Assembly: GCA_963778375.1 (NCBI GenBank)
Contig: CAVZTX010000027.1
Location: 1-64,000 of the forward strand
Reading direction: 5' to 3'
DNA: 64,000 nucleotides
Source of the DNA: CAVZTX01 sp963778375
Lineage (GTDB): Bacteria; Chloroflexota; Ktedonobacteria; Ktedonobacterales; Ktedonobacteraceae
Made by a program: the position numbers and the translations under genes. The notes under the pieces were generated by a model. That model ran no database searches. It saw only the letters and a list, made by a program, of their open reading frames with translations, and was not told the origin of the DNA. Positions 8,792 through 16,722 of the stretch are shown in pieces; the stretch's first letter is position 1; every line of letters starts with the position of its first letter.

Positions 8792-8808
8792 ACGGGCACG
8801 TTCATTAT

Positions 8809-8907
8809 GGAGGTGTAGGGGCCCCGGTGGGTTCCACCGTCTTCAAAACGGCTGGGGGGTCGCTCGGCGCGGTCCCTGGTGGGTTCGACTCCCATACGCC
8901 TCTGCCA
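8809..8907 (+). tRNA. selC: tRNA-Sec (anticodon UCA)
   Basis: A 99-base gene that folds as bacterial selenocysteine tRNA. The acceptor stem has 8 bp (GGAGGTGT with ACGCCTCT), the T stem 5 bp (GTGGG/CCCAT) with loop TTCGACT, and the D stem 6 bp (GGGCCC/GGGTTC with two G-T pairs). The anticodon loop CTTCAAA carries TCA at 8843-8845, and the variable arm is a long 8-bp stem (GGGGTCGC/GCGGTCCC). The 8+5 acceptor/T-stem layout, the 6-bp D stem and the UCA anticodon are specific to tRNA-Sec. CCA is encoded (8905-8907). This implies that the organism decodes UGA as selenocysteine, although selA, selB and selD are not in this window. Confidence 0.95.
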
Positions 8908-9029
8908 AGGTTCTTTCCAAGCACAATTGAGAATTTCACCCTCGCTCCGAAATGAAATGAGATTCCATCGTAACTCCGAAAAAATGGGCAGTGAACTCTA
9001 AACATTTCCAGCGTATCTCCGAAAAAGCC
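8903..9029 (+). repeat. Left cluster of three degenerate repeats (ATTCCAGCGTAACTCCGAAA type)
   Basis: Three copies in the same direction: one around 8931-8960 ending CTCCGAAATGAAATGAG, one around 8962-8985 (ATTCCATCGTAACTCCGAAA), and one around 9004-9026 (TTTCCAGCGTATCTCCGAAA). Spacing between the CTCCGA cores is 30 and 43 bases. The outermost copy alone has the AAATGAAATGAG extension, which is also found only in the outermost copy of the right cluster. Confidence 0.7.
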
Positions 9030-9097
9030 GAAGCACAGCCATCGCATACCTCACGTATACAAGTCTACTAATCAAAGGAAAGAGGAAATCTACCTCG

Positions 9098-9136
9098 CTG
9101 ACGAGTTACCGAACAGCTGGTATACTGTTAGGTAAC
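9098..9136 (+). promoter_or_regulatory. Extended -10 promoter overlapped by a 32-base palindromic operator
   Basis: CTGACG (9098-9103), 17 bases, then TGG-TATACT (TATACT at 9121-9126) forms a promoter 46 bases before the ATG at 9173. The palindrome GTTACCgAACAG ... CTGTTaGGTAAC (9105-9116 and 9125-9136, 8-base spacer) covers the spacer and the -10 box, which is the usual place for a repressor or autoregulator site. Confidence 0.6.
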
Positions 9137-9172
9137 CGGTACACGAACGCATTGGGGCAAGGAAGTGAGATT

Positions 9173-12142
9173 ATGGCTCAGAATCACCCTACTGTACAAG
9201 AAGATACGCTCGTTTATCAACTGGACGGACGAACGCAGGAGATCGTGCTCGAGACATCCGAGTGGTATGCGTGGCTCGGCATAGCTTCAATGTTCACCTT
9301 TCGCAGTGCCACTGGCACCTTCACGGCACGCAAGGAACGCGCGGGCAATAAGCGCGGAGGTTGGTACTGGAAAGCCTACCGCAAGCATGAAGGAAAACTC
9401 TTCTCGGCCTATATTGGCAAGTCGGAATCATTGACGATTGAACGTCTACACACAGTCGCGGCACGGCTGAATGGAGAGGATGGGCCCATGAAGGGCCAGA
9501 TGATACACGCCCATACTCCTGAAGATTCTTCTCTCCCTGCTCTTTCACCTGCCGCACCCGTGCGCATACTGCAAGTGGAACAGACCTCTCGTCCAGTGAA
9601 CGTCCATTTCTTTCATGTCCCTGCCCAGCTCACTCCGCTCGTTGGGCGCGAACAAGATATAGCACAGGTATGTGCGTTACTCCAACGTTCCGAGGTGCGC
9701 CTATTGAGCCTGCTAGGTCCTGGAGGTGTGGGCAAAACGCGCCTGGCACTTGCAGCAGCGACAGAACTCTCCGACGAGTTTGTTGATGGGGTGGTGTTTG
9801 TCTCGCTTGCTCCCATTCGTGACCCCCATCTTGTGCTATCCGCCATTGCACACGCGCTCAGGCTACATCAAGGAGCGCTAGAAGATGTGCAACACTTCTT
9901 ACGCGACCGGCACCTGCTACTGGTTCTGGATAACTTTGAGCAGGTGGCGAGTGCCGCGCCTCAAATCGTGGACGTGCTGCTGGCCTGTCCTCAAGTGAGG
10001 GCACTCATTACAAGCCGTGCCGCGCTTCGTATGCAAGGTGAACACGAGTTCCCCGTCCTCCCACTGTCGTTACCTGATCTTCACACGCTTTCCCAGGTAT
10101 CAGCAGATGATATGCTCGACCGCTATGCGGCAATTGTACTCTTCATGCAGCGTGCGCAGGCGCTGCTCCCACAGTTCCAGCTCACTAGGGAAAATGCGCG
10201 TACCATCGCAGACATATGCATTCGGCTGGATGGACTGCCGTTAGCGATAGAGCTGGCCGCCGCTCGTATTAAGCTCCTCCCACCACAGGCACTGCTCGTG
10301 CGTCTCTCGCAACGCCTCTCAGTCCTTACCGATGGAGCGCAAACGCTGCCTGAGCGACAGCGAACCCTTCGCAACACGCTCCAGTGGAGCTACGACCTCT
10401 TGAATGCTGACGAGCAACGACTCTTTCGACGTTTATCAGTCTTTGTTGGTGGCTGCACCCTGGAAGCAATTGCGGTGGTCTGCGGCGTGGGAGGAAGGGA
10501 TCAGACCTCAGATGTGATGAGCCCCGTCTCCTTACTGCTCGATCACAGCCTGGTCTACCAGACGAAGCAGGAAGGCGAGGAGCCACGATTGGCAATGCTG
10601 GAAACAGTACGAGAGTACGCGCTGGACTGTCTAGAGGAGAATGGTGAAACTGAGCACATTCGGCGTACCCACGCGCTGTACTACCTCACGCTAGCTGAGG
10701 AGATTGCCCCGCATGTAAGAAGGGGAGGACAACAGCTTCGATGGCTGAGGCGGCTCACAGAGGAGCAAGAAAACCTGCGGGCGGCGCTTGGTTTTCTCGT
10801 TGAACACCGGGAAGCAGAACTGGCTGTGCAGTTGAGCGGAGCACTGTGGTGGTACTGGGTCAATCGTGGCTACTTCAGCGAGGGGCGCGCCTTTCTTGCA
10901 GCATCTCTCGGACTGCCCCACAGAGGCAAGCGTACACGAGCGCGAGCCAGAGCGCTGTGCGGTGCGGGAGAATTAGCTCTGCGCCAGGGCAACTATCAAG
11001 TCGCTACCGCTTTGCTTGAAGAGAGTGTCGCCAGCTACCGAGAGTTGGGAGAAACACGTGGTCTTGCTGAGGCCCTGCTCCACCTGGGACTCTCACTAGC
11101 CTATTTGCAGCGATTTTCAGAGGCCCGCACACTGATTGAGCAGAGCATCACCCTGAGTCGTGAGACGGACGATACATGGTTACTCGGGCATGCACAGGAC
11201 AGTTTGTCACGGCTCGCCTGGGAACAAGGCGATATCGAAACGACGCGCGTCCTCGCGGAGAAAAACTTGCAACTGGCTCCCCTGCTAGGCGAAATACGGG
11301 CGCAGATCAGTCCCCGCAAGCTCCTGGCAATGGTCGCGCTCGTTGAAGGAGACTACAGCCGCGCTGCAGCCCTTGCCGAGGCTCTGCTCGCCATCTCCCA
11401 GGAGGTGAGTGACCGAGAATCCGAGTTCAGCGCACTCTCTACACTCGGAACCGTCGCATTGCGGCAGGGTGATCATGCACAGGCGAGCGCACTATACAAC
11501 AGATGCTTGAACGTTGCTTCCGAAAGCGGCAGCACCCGCAACAGCAGCATATCGCTCGCGCGTTTAGGGGAAATCGCCTACGAGCAGGGCAACTATGCTC
11601 TGGCCGCCGAGCGCTATCGCGAGAGTCTCTCCCCCGCAGGTGCATTCGAGGACAAAGAAGTCGCCGGAGTGACATTCCTCGGGTTGGCGCGGGTCGCGAA
11701 AGCCGAAAAGCAGTACTGGCGAGCGGCGCACTTGCTTGGAGCAGCAAAGGCGCGCATAAACACACGCACCGACCTGGATGCGCTAGCCTACATAGCATAC
11801 GAGCGTGACGTGGCGGCTCTGCGAACCTACCTGGGTGAAGAGGCATACACCCAGGCATGGGACGCAGGGAGCAGGATGACGCCAGAGCAGCTACTCACTG
11901 TACCAGAACCGACGCAAACCGCGACGTTCAATGTGTCACCGATGTATCCTGATGAACTCACCGAACGTGAAGTGGAAGTGTTGCGCCTCGTCGCCAGTGG
12001 ATTGACCGATGCCCAGGTCGCCGAACAGTTCGTTATTAGTCCACGCACAGTCCAGGGACACCTGCGCTCCATCTACAGTAAGATACAGGTCAATTCACGC
12101 AGCGCTGCAACACGATACGCGGTCGAGCGCAAACTTATTTGA
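9173..12142 (+). CDS. LuxR-family regulator with NB-ARC-like ATPase and TPR domains
   Basis: A 989-residue signal-integrating transcription factor. Residues about 15-100 form an unusual N-terminal domain (FTARKE...GGWYWKAYRKHEGK...YIGKSESLTIERL) also present in the regulator at 22985. An AAA/NB-ARC-type ATPase follows, with Walker A GPGGVGKT at about 182-189 and Walker B LLLVLDNFEQV near 245-255. TPR-like helices fill about 500-890, and a LuxR HTH (LTEREVEVLRLVASGLTDAQ) ends the protein from about 925. The start at 9173 is chosen because GGAAGTGAG lies just upstream; an in-frame TTG at 9152 has no such site. It is the likely regulator of the SnoaL genes behind it and perhaps of itself through the palindrome. 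The inducer is unknown. Confidence 0.9.
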   Translation: MAQNHPTVQEDTLVYQLDGRTQEIVLETSEWYAWLGIASMFTFRSATGTFTARKERAGNKRGGWYWKAYRKHEGKLFSAYIGKSESLTIERLHTVAARLNGEDGPMKGQMIHAHTPEDSSLPALSPAAPVRILQVEQTSRPVNVHFFHVPAQLTPLVGREQDIAQVCALLQRSEVRLLSLLGPGGVGKTRLALAAATELSDEFVDGVVFVSLAPIRDPHLVLSAIAHALRLHQGALEDVQHFLRDRHLLLVLDNFEQVASAAPQIVDVLLACPQVRALITSRAALRMQGEHEFPVLPLSLPDLHTLSQVSADDMLDRYAAIVLFMQRAQALLPQFQLTRENARTIADICIRLDGLPLAIELAAARIKLLPPQALLVRLSQRLSVLTDGAQTLPERQRTLRNTLQWSYDLLNADEQRLFRRLSVFVGGCTLEAIAVVCGVGGRDQTSDVMSPVSLLLDHSLVYQTKQEGEEPRLAMLETVREYALDCLEENGETEHIRRTHALYYLTLAEEIAPHVRRGGQQLRWLRRLTEEQENLRAALGFLVEHREAELAVQLSGALWWYWVNRGYFSEGRAFLAASLGLPHRGKRTRARARALCGAGELALRQGNYQVATALLEESVASYRELGETRGLAEALLHLGLSLAYLQRFSEARTLIEQSITLSRETDDTWLLGHAQDSLSRLAWEQGDIETTRVLAEKNLQLAPLLGEIRAQISPRKLLAMVALVEGDYSRAAALAEALLAISQEVSDRESEFSALSTLGTVALRQGDHAQASALYNRCLNVASESGSTRNSSISLARLGEIAYEQGNYALAAERYRESLSPAGAFEDKEVAGVTFLGLARVAKAEKQYWRAAHLLGAAKARINTRTDLDALAYIAYERDVAALRTYLGEEAYTQAWDAGSRMTPEQLLTVPEPTQTATFNVSPMYPDELTEREVEVLRLVASGLTDAQVAEQFVISPRTVQGHLRSIYSKIQVNSRSAATRYAVERKLI

Positions 12143-12328
12143 ACCATTACCCGCTCTTCTTCTCCTCACTTCGCCTAAAACCGTTTGAGAAGCTTCTATC
12201 CCAGTTCAGAGAACAGGTAATGCCAACACGTAATTCTGCCGATACGGATACCTCGCCAAGTCAGGTACTCTCTGTATAGAAAGATGTTAACGTCAGTAAA
12301 CAAGTCGCAAAAACAAGGAGTCAAATCT

Positions 12329-12781
12329 ATGTCAACAGAACAAAATATGCTTGTCGCTCGCCGTATCGGTGAGGAACTCTTCAACCAGGGCAACTTGAGC
12401 GTAGCCGATGAGCTGATCGCGCCAAACGCGATCGATCACAATGAATCGCCGGGAACGGACTGCCGCGAGCACTTCAAGCGCGTCGTCACCATGCTGCGGA
12501 GTTCATTTCCCGACCTGCACCTGCAGATTGAAGATGTGCTCGCCGACGAAGAGAAGGTCGCCGTGCGTATCACGATGACTGGGACCCATAGTGGTCCTGG
12601 CGCATTCTTTGGTATTGCTCCTTCTGGCAAACGCTTCCACATCCAGCAGATGCGCTTTGCCCGCTTCGCAAACGGCCAGATGACGGATAGTTGGGCAGTC
12701 ATAGATATGCTCGCGTGGATGCAGCAACTTGGTGCCATTCCTGCTCGCGGGAGTGGTGAAGCGCTCATTCGAGGGCAATGA
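12329..12781 (+). CDS. SnoaL-like ester cyclase family protein, copy 1
   Basis: A 150-residue NTF2-fold (SnoaL-like/ester cyclase) protein. The order EELFNQGNL..ADELIAPNAIDHN, FPDLHLQIEDVLADEEKVAVRITMTGTHSGP, and FARFANGQMTDSWAVIDMLAWMQQLGAIP is characteristic; Asn/His near residue 36 and Asp/Trp near 125 line the pocket in this fold. Members cyclise polyketide esters or have other small-molecule roles; the substrate cannot be predicted. The ATG at 12329 follows AAGGAG. It is the first of three tandem paralogues behind the LuxR regulator. Confidence 0.85.
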   Translation: MSTEQNMLVARRIGEELFNQGNLSVADELIAPNAIDHNESPGTDCREHFKRVVTMLRSSFPDLHLQIEDVLADEEKVAVRITMTGTHSGPGAFFGIAPSGKRFHIQQMRFARFANGQMTDSWAVIDMLAWMQQLGAIPARGSGEALIRGQ

Positions 12782-12897
12782 TCGATCCTCTGACCACAAG
12801 ACAGGCAACGCACAACTTGAACGCGCGCAGTGCGCTGCCTATCTTCCCTTCCCGAAGCCCCGGCACATCATCTTGGCATAGTTGAGGAAACAAACGC

Positions 12898-13335
12898 ATG
12901 TCAGTAGAAGCAAACAAGGTCATCGTGCGTCGAACGTTCGAGGAGATCTTTAACCAGGGCAACCTCGCGCTTGTGGAGACATGGGTGGCAGCGACCTTCC
13001 TGAACCATGCAGCCCCCGTCCATATGCTGCCGGGGCCGGAGTCTCTGAAAGAGCATGTCGTTCTGCTTCGCATAGCTTTTCCCGATCTGCACTTCACGGT
13101 CGAGGAGCTGATTGCGGATGAGGAACGCGTCGCAGCCCGGGTAACGTTCGGGGGCACTCACAGAGGAATGTTCCGGGGATTCCCTCCAACTGACTAGTCA
13201 GTTGTCCAATCACAGATGCATATGGTCCGCTTTGTTAAAGGGAAGGTAGTAGAACACTGGGCCGTGAGGGACGACCTGGGTTTGATGCAGCAGCTCGGTA
13301 TTGTTCCTTCGTCAGGACAGGTCAGTTCGTCGTGA
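12898..13335 (+). pseudogene. SnoaL-like protein, copy 2, interrupted by in-frame TAG
   Basis: The open part (99 codons, ATG at 12898) matches the other two copies up to GGTHRGMFRGFPPT and then meets TAG at 13195-13197. The same frame continues without another stop as MHMVRFVKGKVVEHWAVRDD to a TGA at 13333-13335, which is the expected C-terminal third (compare ENGKIVEHWGVPDR in copy 3). The interrupted site should read Gly-Lys after PPT, so GAC TAG probably replaced a GGC AAG. The full length would be 145 residues, like its neighbours. A UAG cannot be read by tRNA-Sec, so a dead gene or an amber suppressor are the options; a dead gene is far likelier. Confidence 0.85.
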
Positions 13336-13439
13336 TCGCTTGTTGCAAGCATCTGGCCATCTTCCAGGTAGACTTGCAGTGGAAAGACGTTACACCAGTC
13401 AAGGTGTGACGAACACGAGTTAAAAAAGGAGCCAAACAC

Positions 13440-13892
13440 ATGTCTACAGAAAACAACGGATCATCTGAACAGAACCAGGATGTTCTTTTTCGCGTCATTG
13501 AAGAGGGTTTCAATAAGGGCAATTATGCCGCCCTGGATCCACTCTTCACAACCTCTTACCGGGAACACCAGTTTGGGTTGAAGACCACATTGGAAGGATT
13601 GAAAGAGGACATTTCCTATCTGCGTACTGGTTTTCCAGATTTTCATCTGACGATTGAAAATAGCATCGCGGACGCAGATACAGTATGGATACTCATGACA
13701 GCTCGCGGCACCAATCGCGGCCCCTTCATGGGACCGCCTACCGGCAAACCGATCACCATTACGGTCATGGATGTCTGTCGATTTGAAAACGGGAAGATTG
13801 TAGAACACTGGGGTGTTCCTGATCGCTTTGCTGTGCTGGCGCAACTCGGTCTGCTTCCACAGCAAGCAGGGGAGAACGTAGAGTGCTCGTAG
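13440..13892 (+). CDS. SnoaL-like ester cyclase family protein, copy 3
   Basis: A 150-residue intact paralogue of the genes at 12329 and 12898. It shows FPDFHLTIENSIADADTVWILMTARGT, GPPTGKPITITVMDVCRFENGKI and VEHWGVPDRFAVLAQLGLLP in the usual SnoaL order. AAAAAGGAG lies just before the ATG. It is less similar to copy 1 than copy 2 is, so the array is old or grew by separate duplications. It ends about 100 bases before the right repeat cluster. Confidence 0.85.
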   Translation: MSTENNGSSEQNQDVLFRVIEEGFNKGNYAALDPLFTTSYREHQFGLKTTLEGLKEDISYLRTGFPDFHLTIENSIADADTVWILMTARGTNRGPFMGPPTGKPITITVMDVCRFENGKIVEHWGVPDRFAVLAQLGLLPQQAGENVECS

Positions 13893-13987
13893 CTGGATAG
13901 GGAGCCCGGTGCCAGCAACTATAGCTCCTACATGGACACTTCAGTCATCATCTGGACGTAGTAGCTATAGTAGCGTACTTGAAAAGT

Positions 13988-14136
13988 ACTTACTTTTTTC
14001 AAATTTACCCTGGAATCACTCACTTTTTTCGGAGTTAGCATGGAATATATCGGGGGGTTCGAAGAGCTTTTTGCTGACTTCGTGCTCATTTCATTTCGGA
14101 GTTACGCTGGAATGCTCAGTTGAAAAGAATTTGTCA
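13988..14136 (-). repeat. Right cluster of three degenerate repeats, inverted relative to the left cluster
   Basis: On the minus strand the order from outside in is: 14088-14115 (ATTCCAGCGTAACTCCGAAA plus TGAAATGAG), 14022-14046 (ATTCCATGCTAACTCCGAAA), and 13992-14017 (ATTCCAGGGTAAATTTGAAA). Copy by copy this mirrors the left cluster: only the outermost pair shares the AAATGAAATGAG extension, and the second pair shares a poly-A run. Outside it, TTGAAAAGAATTTGTCA aligns with the left flank in inverted form. Confidence 0.7.
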
Positions 14137-14227
14137 TGTGCCGGATGGCATAACTTTAGAAAAGCCAAACTATAATTATCCCCAAAAGTTGGAAAGGGCA
14201 ATAAGGTAAAATAGCTGTTGCAATTCG

Positions 14228-14680
14228 TTACTTTTGTGTGAGAAACACTGGCGAAGGAGAAGAATGTACCCGTCTGGTGACTTCTCGCAGTATCTCACGC
14301 AGAATCGGTTCCGCAGAGCGGATCAAACCATCGCAGAAGCGTTCGCCACGAGAATAAAGAAATACGATATCTAACAAATCTTGCGTGGCATACTCTGCAC
14401 AAGAACCACCTTCTTTCACACTATTTATGATTGGGTTCGCCCATTTCCAGGCTTCACCTATGTCTCCAGCGTGACGTTGGTAAGCACCATCAACACATTG
14501 TGCAAGTTCTAAAAAATCGCTGCTTTGGTCAGCCTGCTCCGGATCGTCGATATATCCAATTCCCAAAGCATACTCTGGTGGTCCCCAAGGTAATGGATTG
14601 GCTAGTAGTTTCTCAGCCAAACCTAGTGGCCAATGTTCGCATTTTTTGGCCAGGCATACTTCATCGTTTATTTTGCTCAA
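14228..14680 (-). CDS. Hypothetical protein, 150 residues
   Basis: I do not recognise this family. The protein is soluble and acidic to neutral with four cysteines, and its middle (PWGPPEYALGIGYIDDPEQA, then EAWKWANPIINSV) reads as folded protein rather than random translation. It starts at TTG with GAAGGG about 8 bases upstream on the minus strand. It lies just outside the right repeat cluster, which it converges on. The 253 bases behind its start (14681-14933) hold no gene that I can support, only a short hairpin CCCC-N7-GGGG near 14813. Confidence 0.55.
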   Translation of the reverse strand: MSKINDEVCLAKKCEHWPLGLAEKLLANPLPWGPPEYALGIGYIDDPEQADQSSDFLELAQCVDGAYQRHAGDIGEAWKWANPIINSVKEGGSCAEYATQDLLDIVFLYSRGERFCDGLIRSAEPILREILREVTRRVHSSPSPVFLTQK

Positions 14681-14933
14681 ACCTTCTACCCTTCTTTCTT
14701 TTTCTTGTTTAGACTGATGTCACTGCAGATATTTTCTGCGATGGAAAAGGAAAATGTTCAGATAAAGTATTTTGTCATTTCCGAAAACTTCCTAACATAA
14801 CTGGATAGACTCCCCTGAAAATGGGGTGTGGCATAACATTTTCATCTTTCGTGGTGAGCCAAAGGCTCATGACTAACTTTGGAATTCACACACTTTATCG
14901 AATATCCCGAGCCATAAACCGAATAGTAACACC

Positions 14934-15137
14934 TCAGAGCATTAACCCATTCGATCCATGCAACGATCGCAGCCATTCGTCGCGGGCTGCAGTTCTGACT
15001 TCCAGCACACCTTTTCGCCTGCTAGATCGGTTGATTTTCCGTCTCCTGGTCTCGCCTTCGATCTGGGCATAGGTTTTGTAGTGCTGGCATAACAGGTTAA
15101 TATCACGAACGGTAACCATCAAGTAGGCTTTTTCCAT
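14934..15137 (-). CDS. Small basic hypothetical protein
   Basis: A 67-residue, Arg/Lys-rich protein (TRRRKINRSSRRKG, TAARDEWLRSL). The ATG at 15137 is preceded by GGGAGAGG with 7-8 bases spacing, better supported than the longer reading from 15164. There is no match to a family I know. The basic middle could bind nucleic acid, but nothing proves it. Confidence 0.45.
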   Translation of the reverse strand: MEKAYLMVTVRDINLLCQHYKTYAQIEGETRRRKINRSSRRKGVLEVRTAARDEWLRSLHGSNGLML

Positions 15138-15349
15138 TGTGCGTTTCCTCTCCCTTGTTAACATAGCACATCACGCTTATATCCCCTGATAGTAACTTTC
15201 TAGAGGATTGGAGACGCATTGATCCTTCACAGCCAAGTTAACCTCTCAATTTGAGAGCAAGAATCAGATAGCCCTGGTTAGCTTGATGGACTATACTGAG
15301 GTCCCTACCCGCTACTCATTATCACTCAGAAGGAGGTAAAGGCTAAATC

Positions 15350-15808
15350 ATGAAGAAAGACCAGTTGCTGAAAAAGTTGGAGGAGGCATGGGCGAGGCTC
15401 AAGGAGTCATACACAGGCTTGTCGGATTTCCAGTTGATGGAGCCTGGCGTCATGGGCGAGTGGTCGATCAAAGATATCCTTGGGCACGCGACTACCTGGG
15501 AGGAGGAGGCGCTGAAGTATTTGCCGCTGATCCTCAGCGGAGGTAGGCCACCACGATACATCCAGTTTGGCGGCATCGATGCCTTCAATGCGCAGATGGC
15601 GGAACAGAAACGAGACATGGCGCTCTCCGATGTCCTGAGGCAATTGGATGAAACACACCGCCGACTCATCGACTATCTCCAAAGCGTGCCAGAAGAGCAG
15701 TTCACACGGGAGACACGCTTCCGGCATCGTCTGCGGCTCGATACCTACAGTCATTACCCTTTGCATGCTAAAGCAATACGTGAATGGCGGGAGCGGCTAG
15801 CTGAATAA
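15350..15808 (+). CDS. DinB/ClbS-DfsB-like four-helix protein
   Basis: A 152-residue four-helix-bundle protein of the DUF1706 (ClbS/DfsB) or DinB type: KKDQLLKKLEEAWARL at the N terminus, then GEWSIKDILGHATTWEEEAL with the conserved W-x-x-x-D-x-x-x-H helix, and the LN/FNAQM helix. DinB-superfamily proteins use three His to bind metal; here His of LGHATTWE is present and HYPLHAKAI may give another. Roles range from thiol transferases to resistance against DNA-damaging metabolites. AAGGAGG lies 10 bases before the ATG, and TATACT (15292-15297) is a possible -10. Confidence 0.75.
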   Translation: MKKDQLLKKLEEAWARLKESYTGLSDFQLMEPGVMGEWSIKDILGHATTWEEEALKYLPLILSGGRPPRYIQFGGIDAFNAQMAEQKRDMALSDVLRQLDETHRRLIDYLQSVPEEQFTRETRFRHRLRLDTYSHYPLHAKAIREWRERLAE

Positions 15809-15918
15809 AGGGATATTAGGAAAGAAATAGGTTTCTTTTAGCAGACATGGACTATAATACTTGAAGGGATCGCCGTCGTGAATAGGGTGCATCCGTTCGA
15901 AGATCAAAGAGGAACCTC

Positions 15919-16722
15919 ATGTTAGTTCACATTATTGCCGATTATGGTCAAGGTGATCTGGCCTTTGCTGAAGTGGTGCAACGCATCAAAAACTCGTTGC
16001 CCGATGCCGAGCCGGTGCTTACTCCTGTTCCACCTTTTGCGACGCTGGCTGCCGGATTTTGTATTGCCCAATTAGGCTTGAATACGGCTCCTGCTGGCAC
16101 CCTTATTTATCATAATGTGGCCCCACGCCAGGATGACGAGGAGGCACGTACAGGCAATGCCGGGGAGCGACTGGCCTTTGCCCGTTTGCCTACGGGTGTA
16201 CGTGTGATTGGGGTGAATGCAGGCCATACCTATTCGTTCATACGCGAGGTAGCCGAAGAGATCCGTTGGGCTGCCGTTCCGGCAGAAGGCTCCCAGTTTC
16301 GTTCGCGTGATCTTTTTCCCCGAGCGGCTGCTGCCATTGCCCTAGGCCAGCCCGAGGCACTTGCAGAACCTATTGACCGGCAAGATATACCTTCTATAAC
16401 TGAGCAGCGCATTGCCTATATTGATGGCTACGGCAATCTAAAAACGACGATGAAATATGGGCAATGGAAGGAAGTGAAAGGCTCCTCCATCTCTGTGCGT
16501 ATCGGCAATGTGGAGCAGGAAGCTCTCGTGAGCGATGGCACCTTTGACGTCAAGGTTGGGCAATTGGCGTTTGCACCTGGAAGCAGCGGGTGGACTACTC
16601 CTCAAGGGGAAGAGGTGATCTGGATGGAACTGTTCCTGCGTGGAGGCAATGCCTGGGAAGCCTTCGATCATCCCCCCATTGGGGCCAGCATCCACACTCC
16701 CCAGGCAGGTAACACAGTATGA
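15919..16722 (+). CDS. Divergent SAM hydroxide adenosyltransferase (DUF62) family protein
   Basis: A 267-residue protein with the DUF62 two-domain layout of SAM hydroxide adenosyltransferases and halogenases. The N-terminal strand IADYGQGDLAFAEV corresponds to the usual TDFG-x-x-D loop, and the C-terminal domain has YIDGYGNLKTT, matching the family's DxxGNxxTN. The canonical DPGVGxxR of the N domain is replaced by a segment around HNVAPRQDDE, so the active site is altered. TATAAT at 15853-15858 is a possible -10. Its last base pairs overlap the next gene (ATGA), so the two are translationally coupled. Confidence 0.7.
   Translation: MLVHIIADYGQGDLAFAEVVQRIKNSLPDAEPVLTPVPPFATLAAGFCIAQLGLNTAPAGTLIYHNVAPRQDDEEARTGNAGERLAFARLPTGVRVIGVNAGHTYSFIREVAEEIRWAAVPAEGSQFRSRDLFPRAAAAIALGQPEALAEPIDRQDIPSITEQRIAYIDGYGNLKTTMKYGQWKEVKGSSISVRIGNVEQEALVSDGTFDVKVGQLAFAPGSSGWTTPQGEEVIWMELFLRGGNAWEAFDHPPIGASIHTPQAGNTV

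Larger units (their letters stand above)
8903..14136. mobile_element. Putative inverted-repeat-bounded unit next to tRNA-Sec, no transposase
   Basis: About 5.2 kb bounded by clusters of three degenerate repeats on each side, in opposite orientation and mirror order (see the two repeat entries). The outermost sequences can be aligned as TG(C/A)CAA...TTCTTT(C/T)CAA, so the unit may have TG...CA ends, with the left TG falling in the last bases of selC. It carries an ATPase-LuxR regulator, three SnoaL-like genes (one broken) and no recombinase. No target duplication is visible. It may be an old non-autonomous element whose transposase acts in trans, or the remnant of one. The exact boundaries are uncertain. 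Confidence 0.4.

Noticed and set aside
8098..8907. HAD gene and selC as one functional operon.
   Set aside because: A separate promoter with perfect TTGACA lies between them, and HAD phosphatases have no known role in selenocysteine synthesis.
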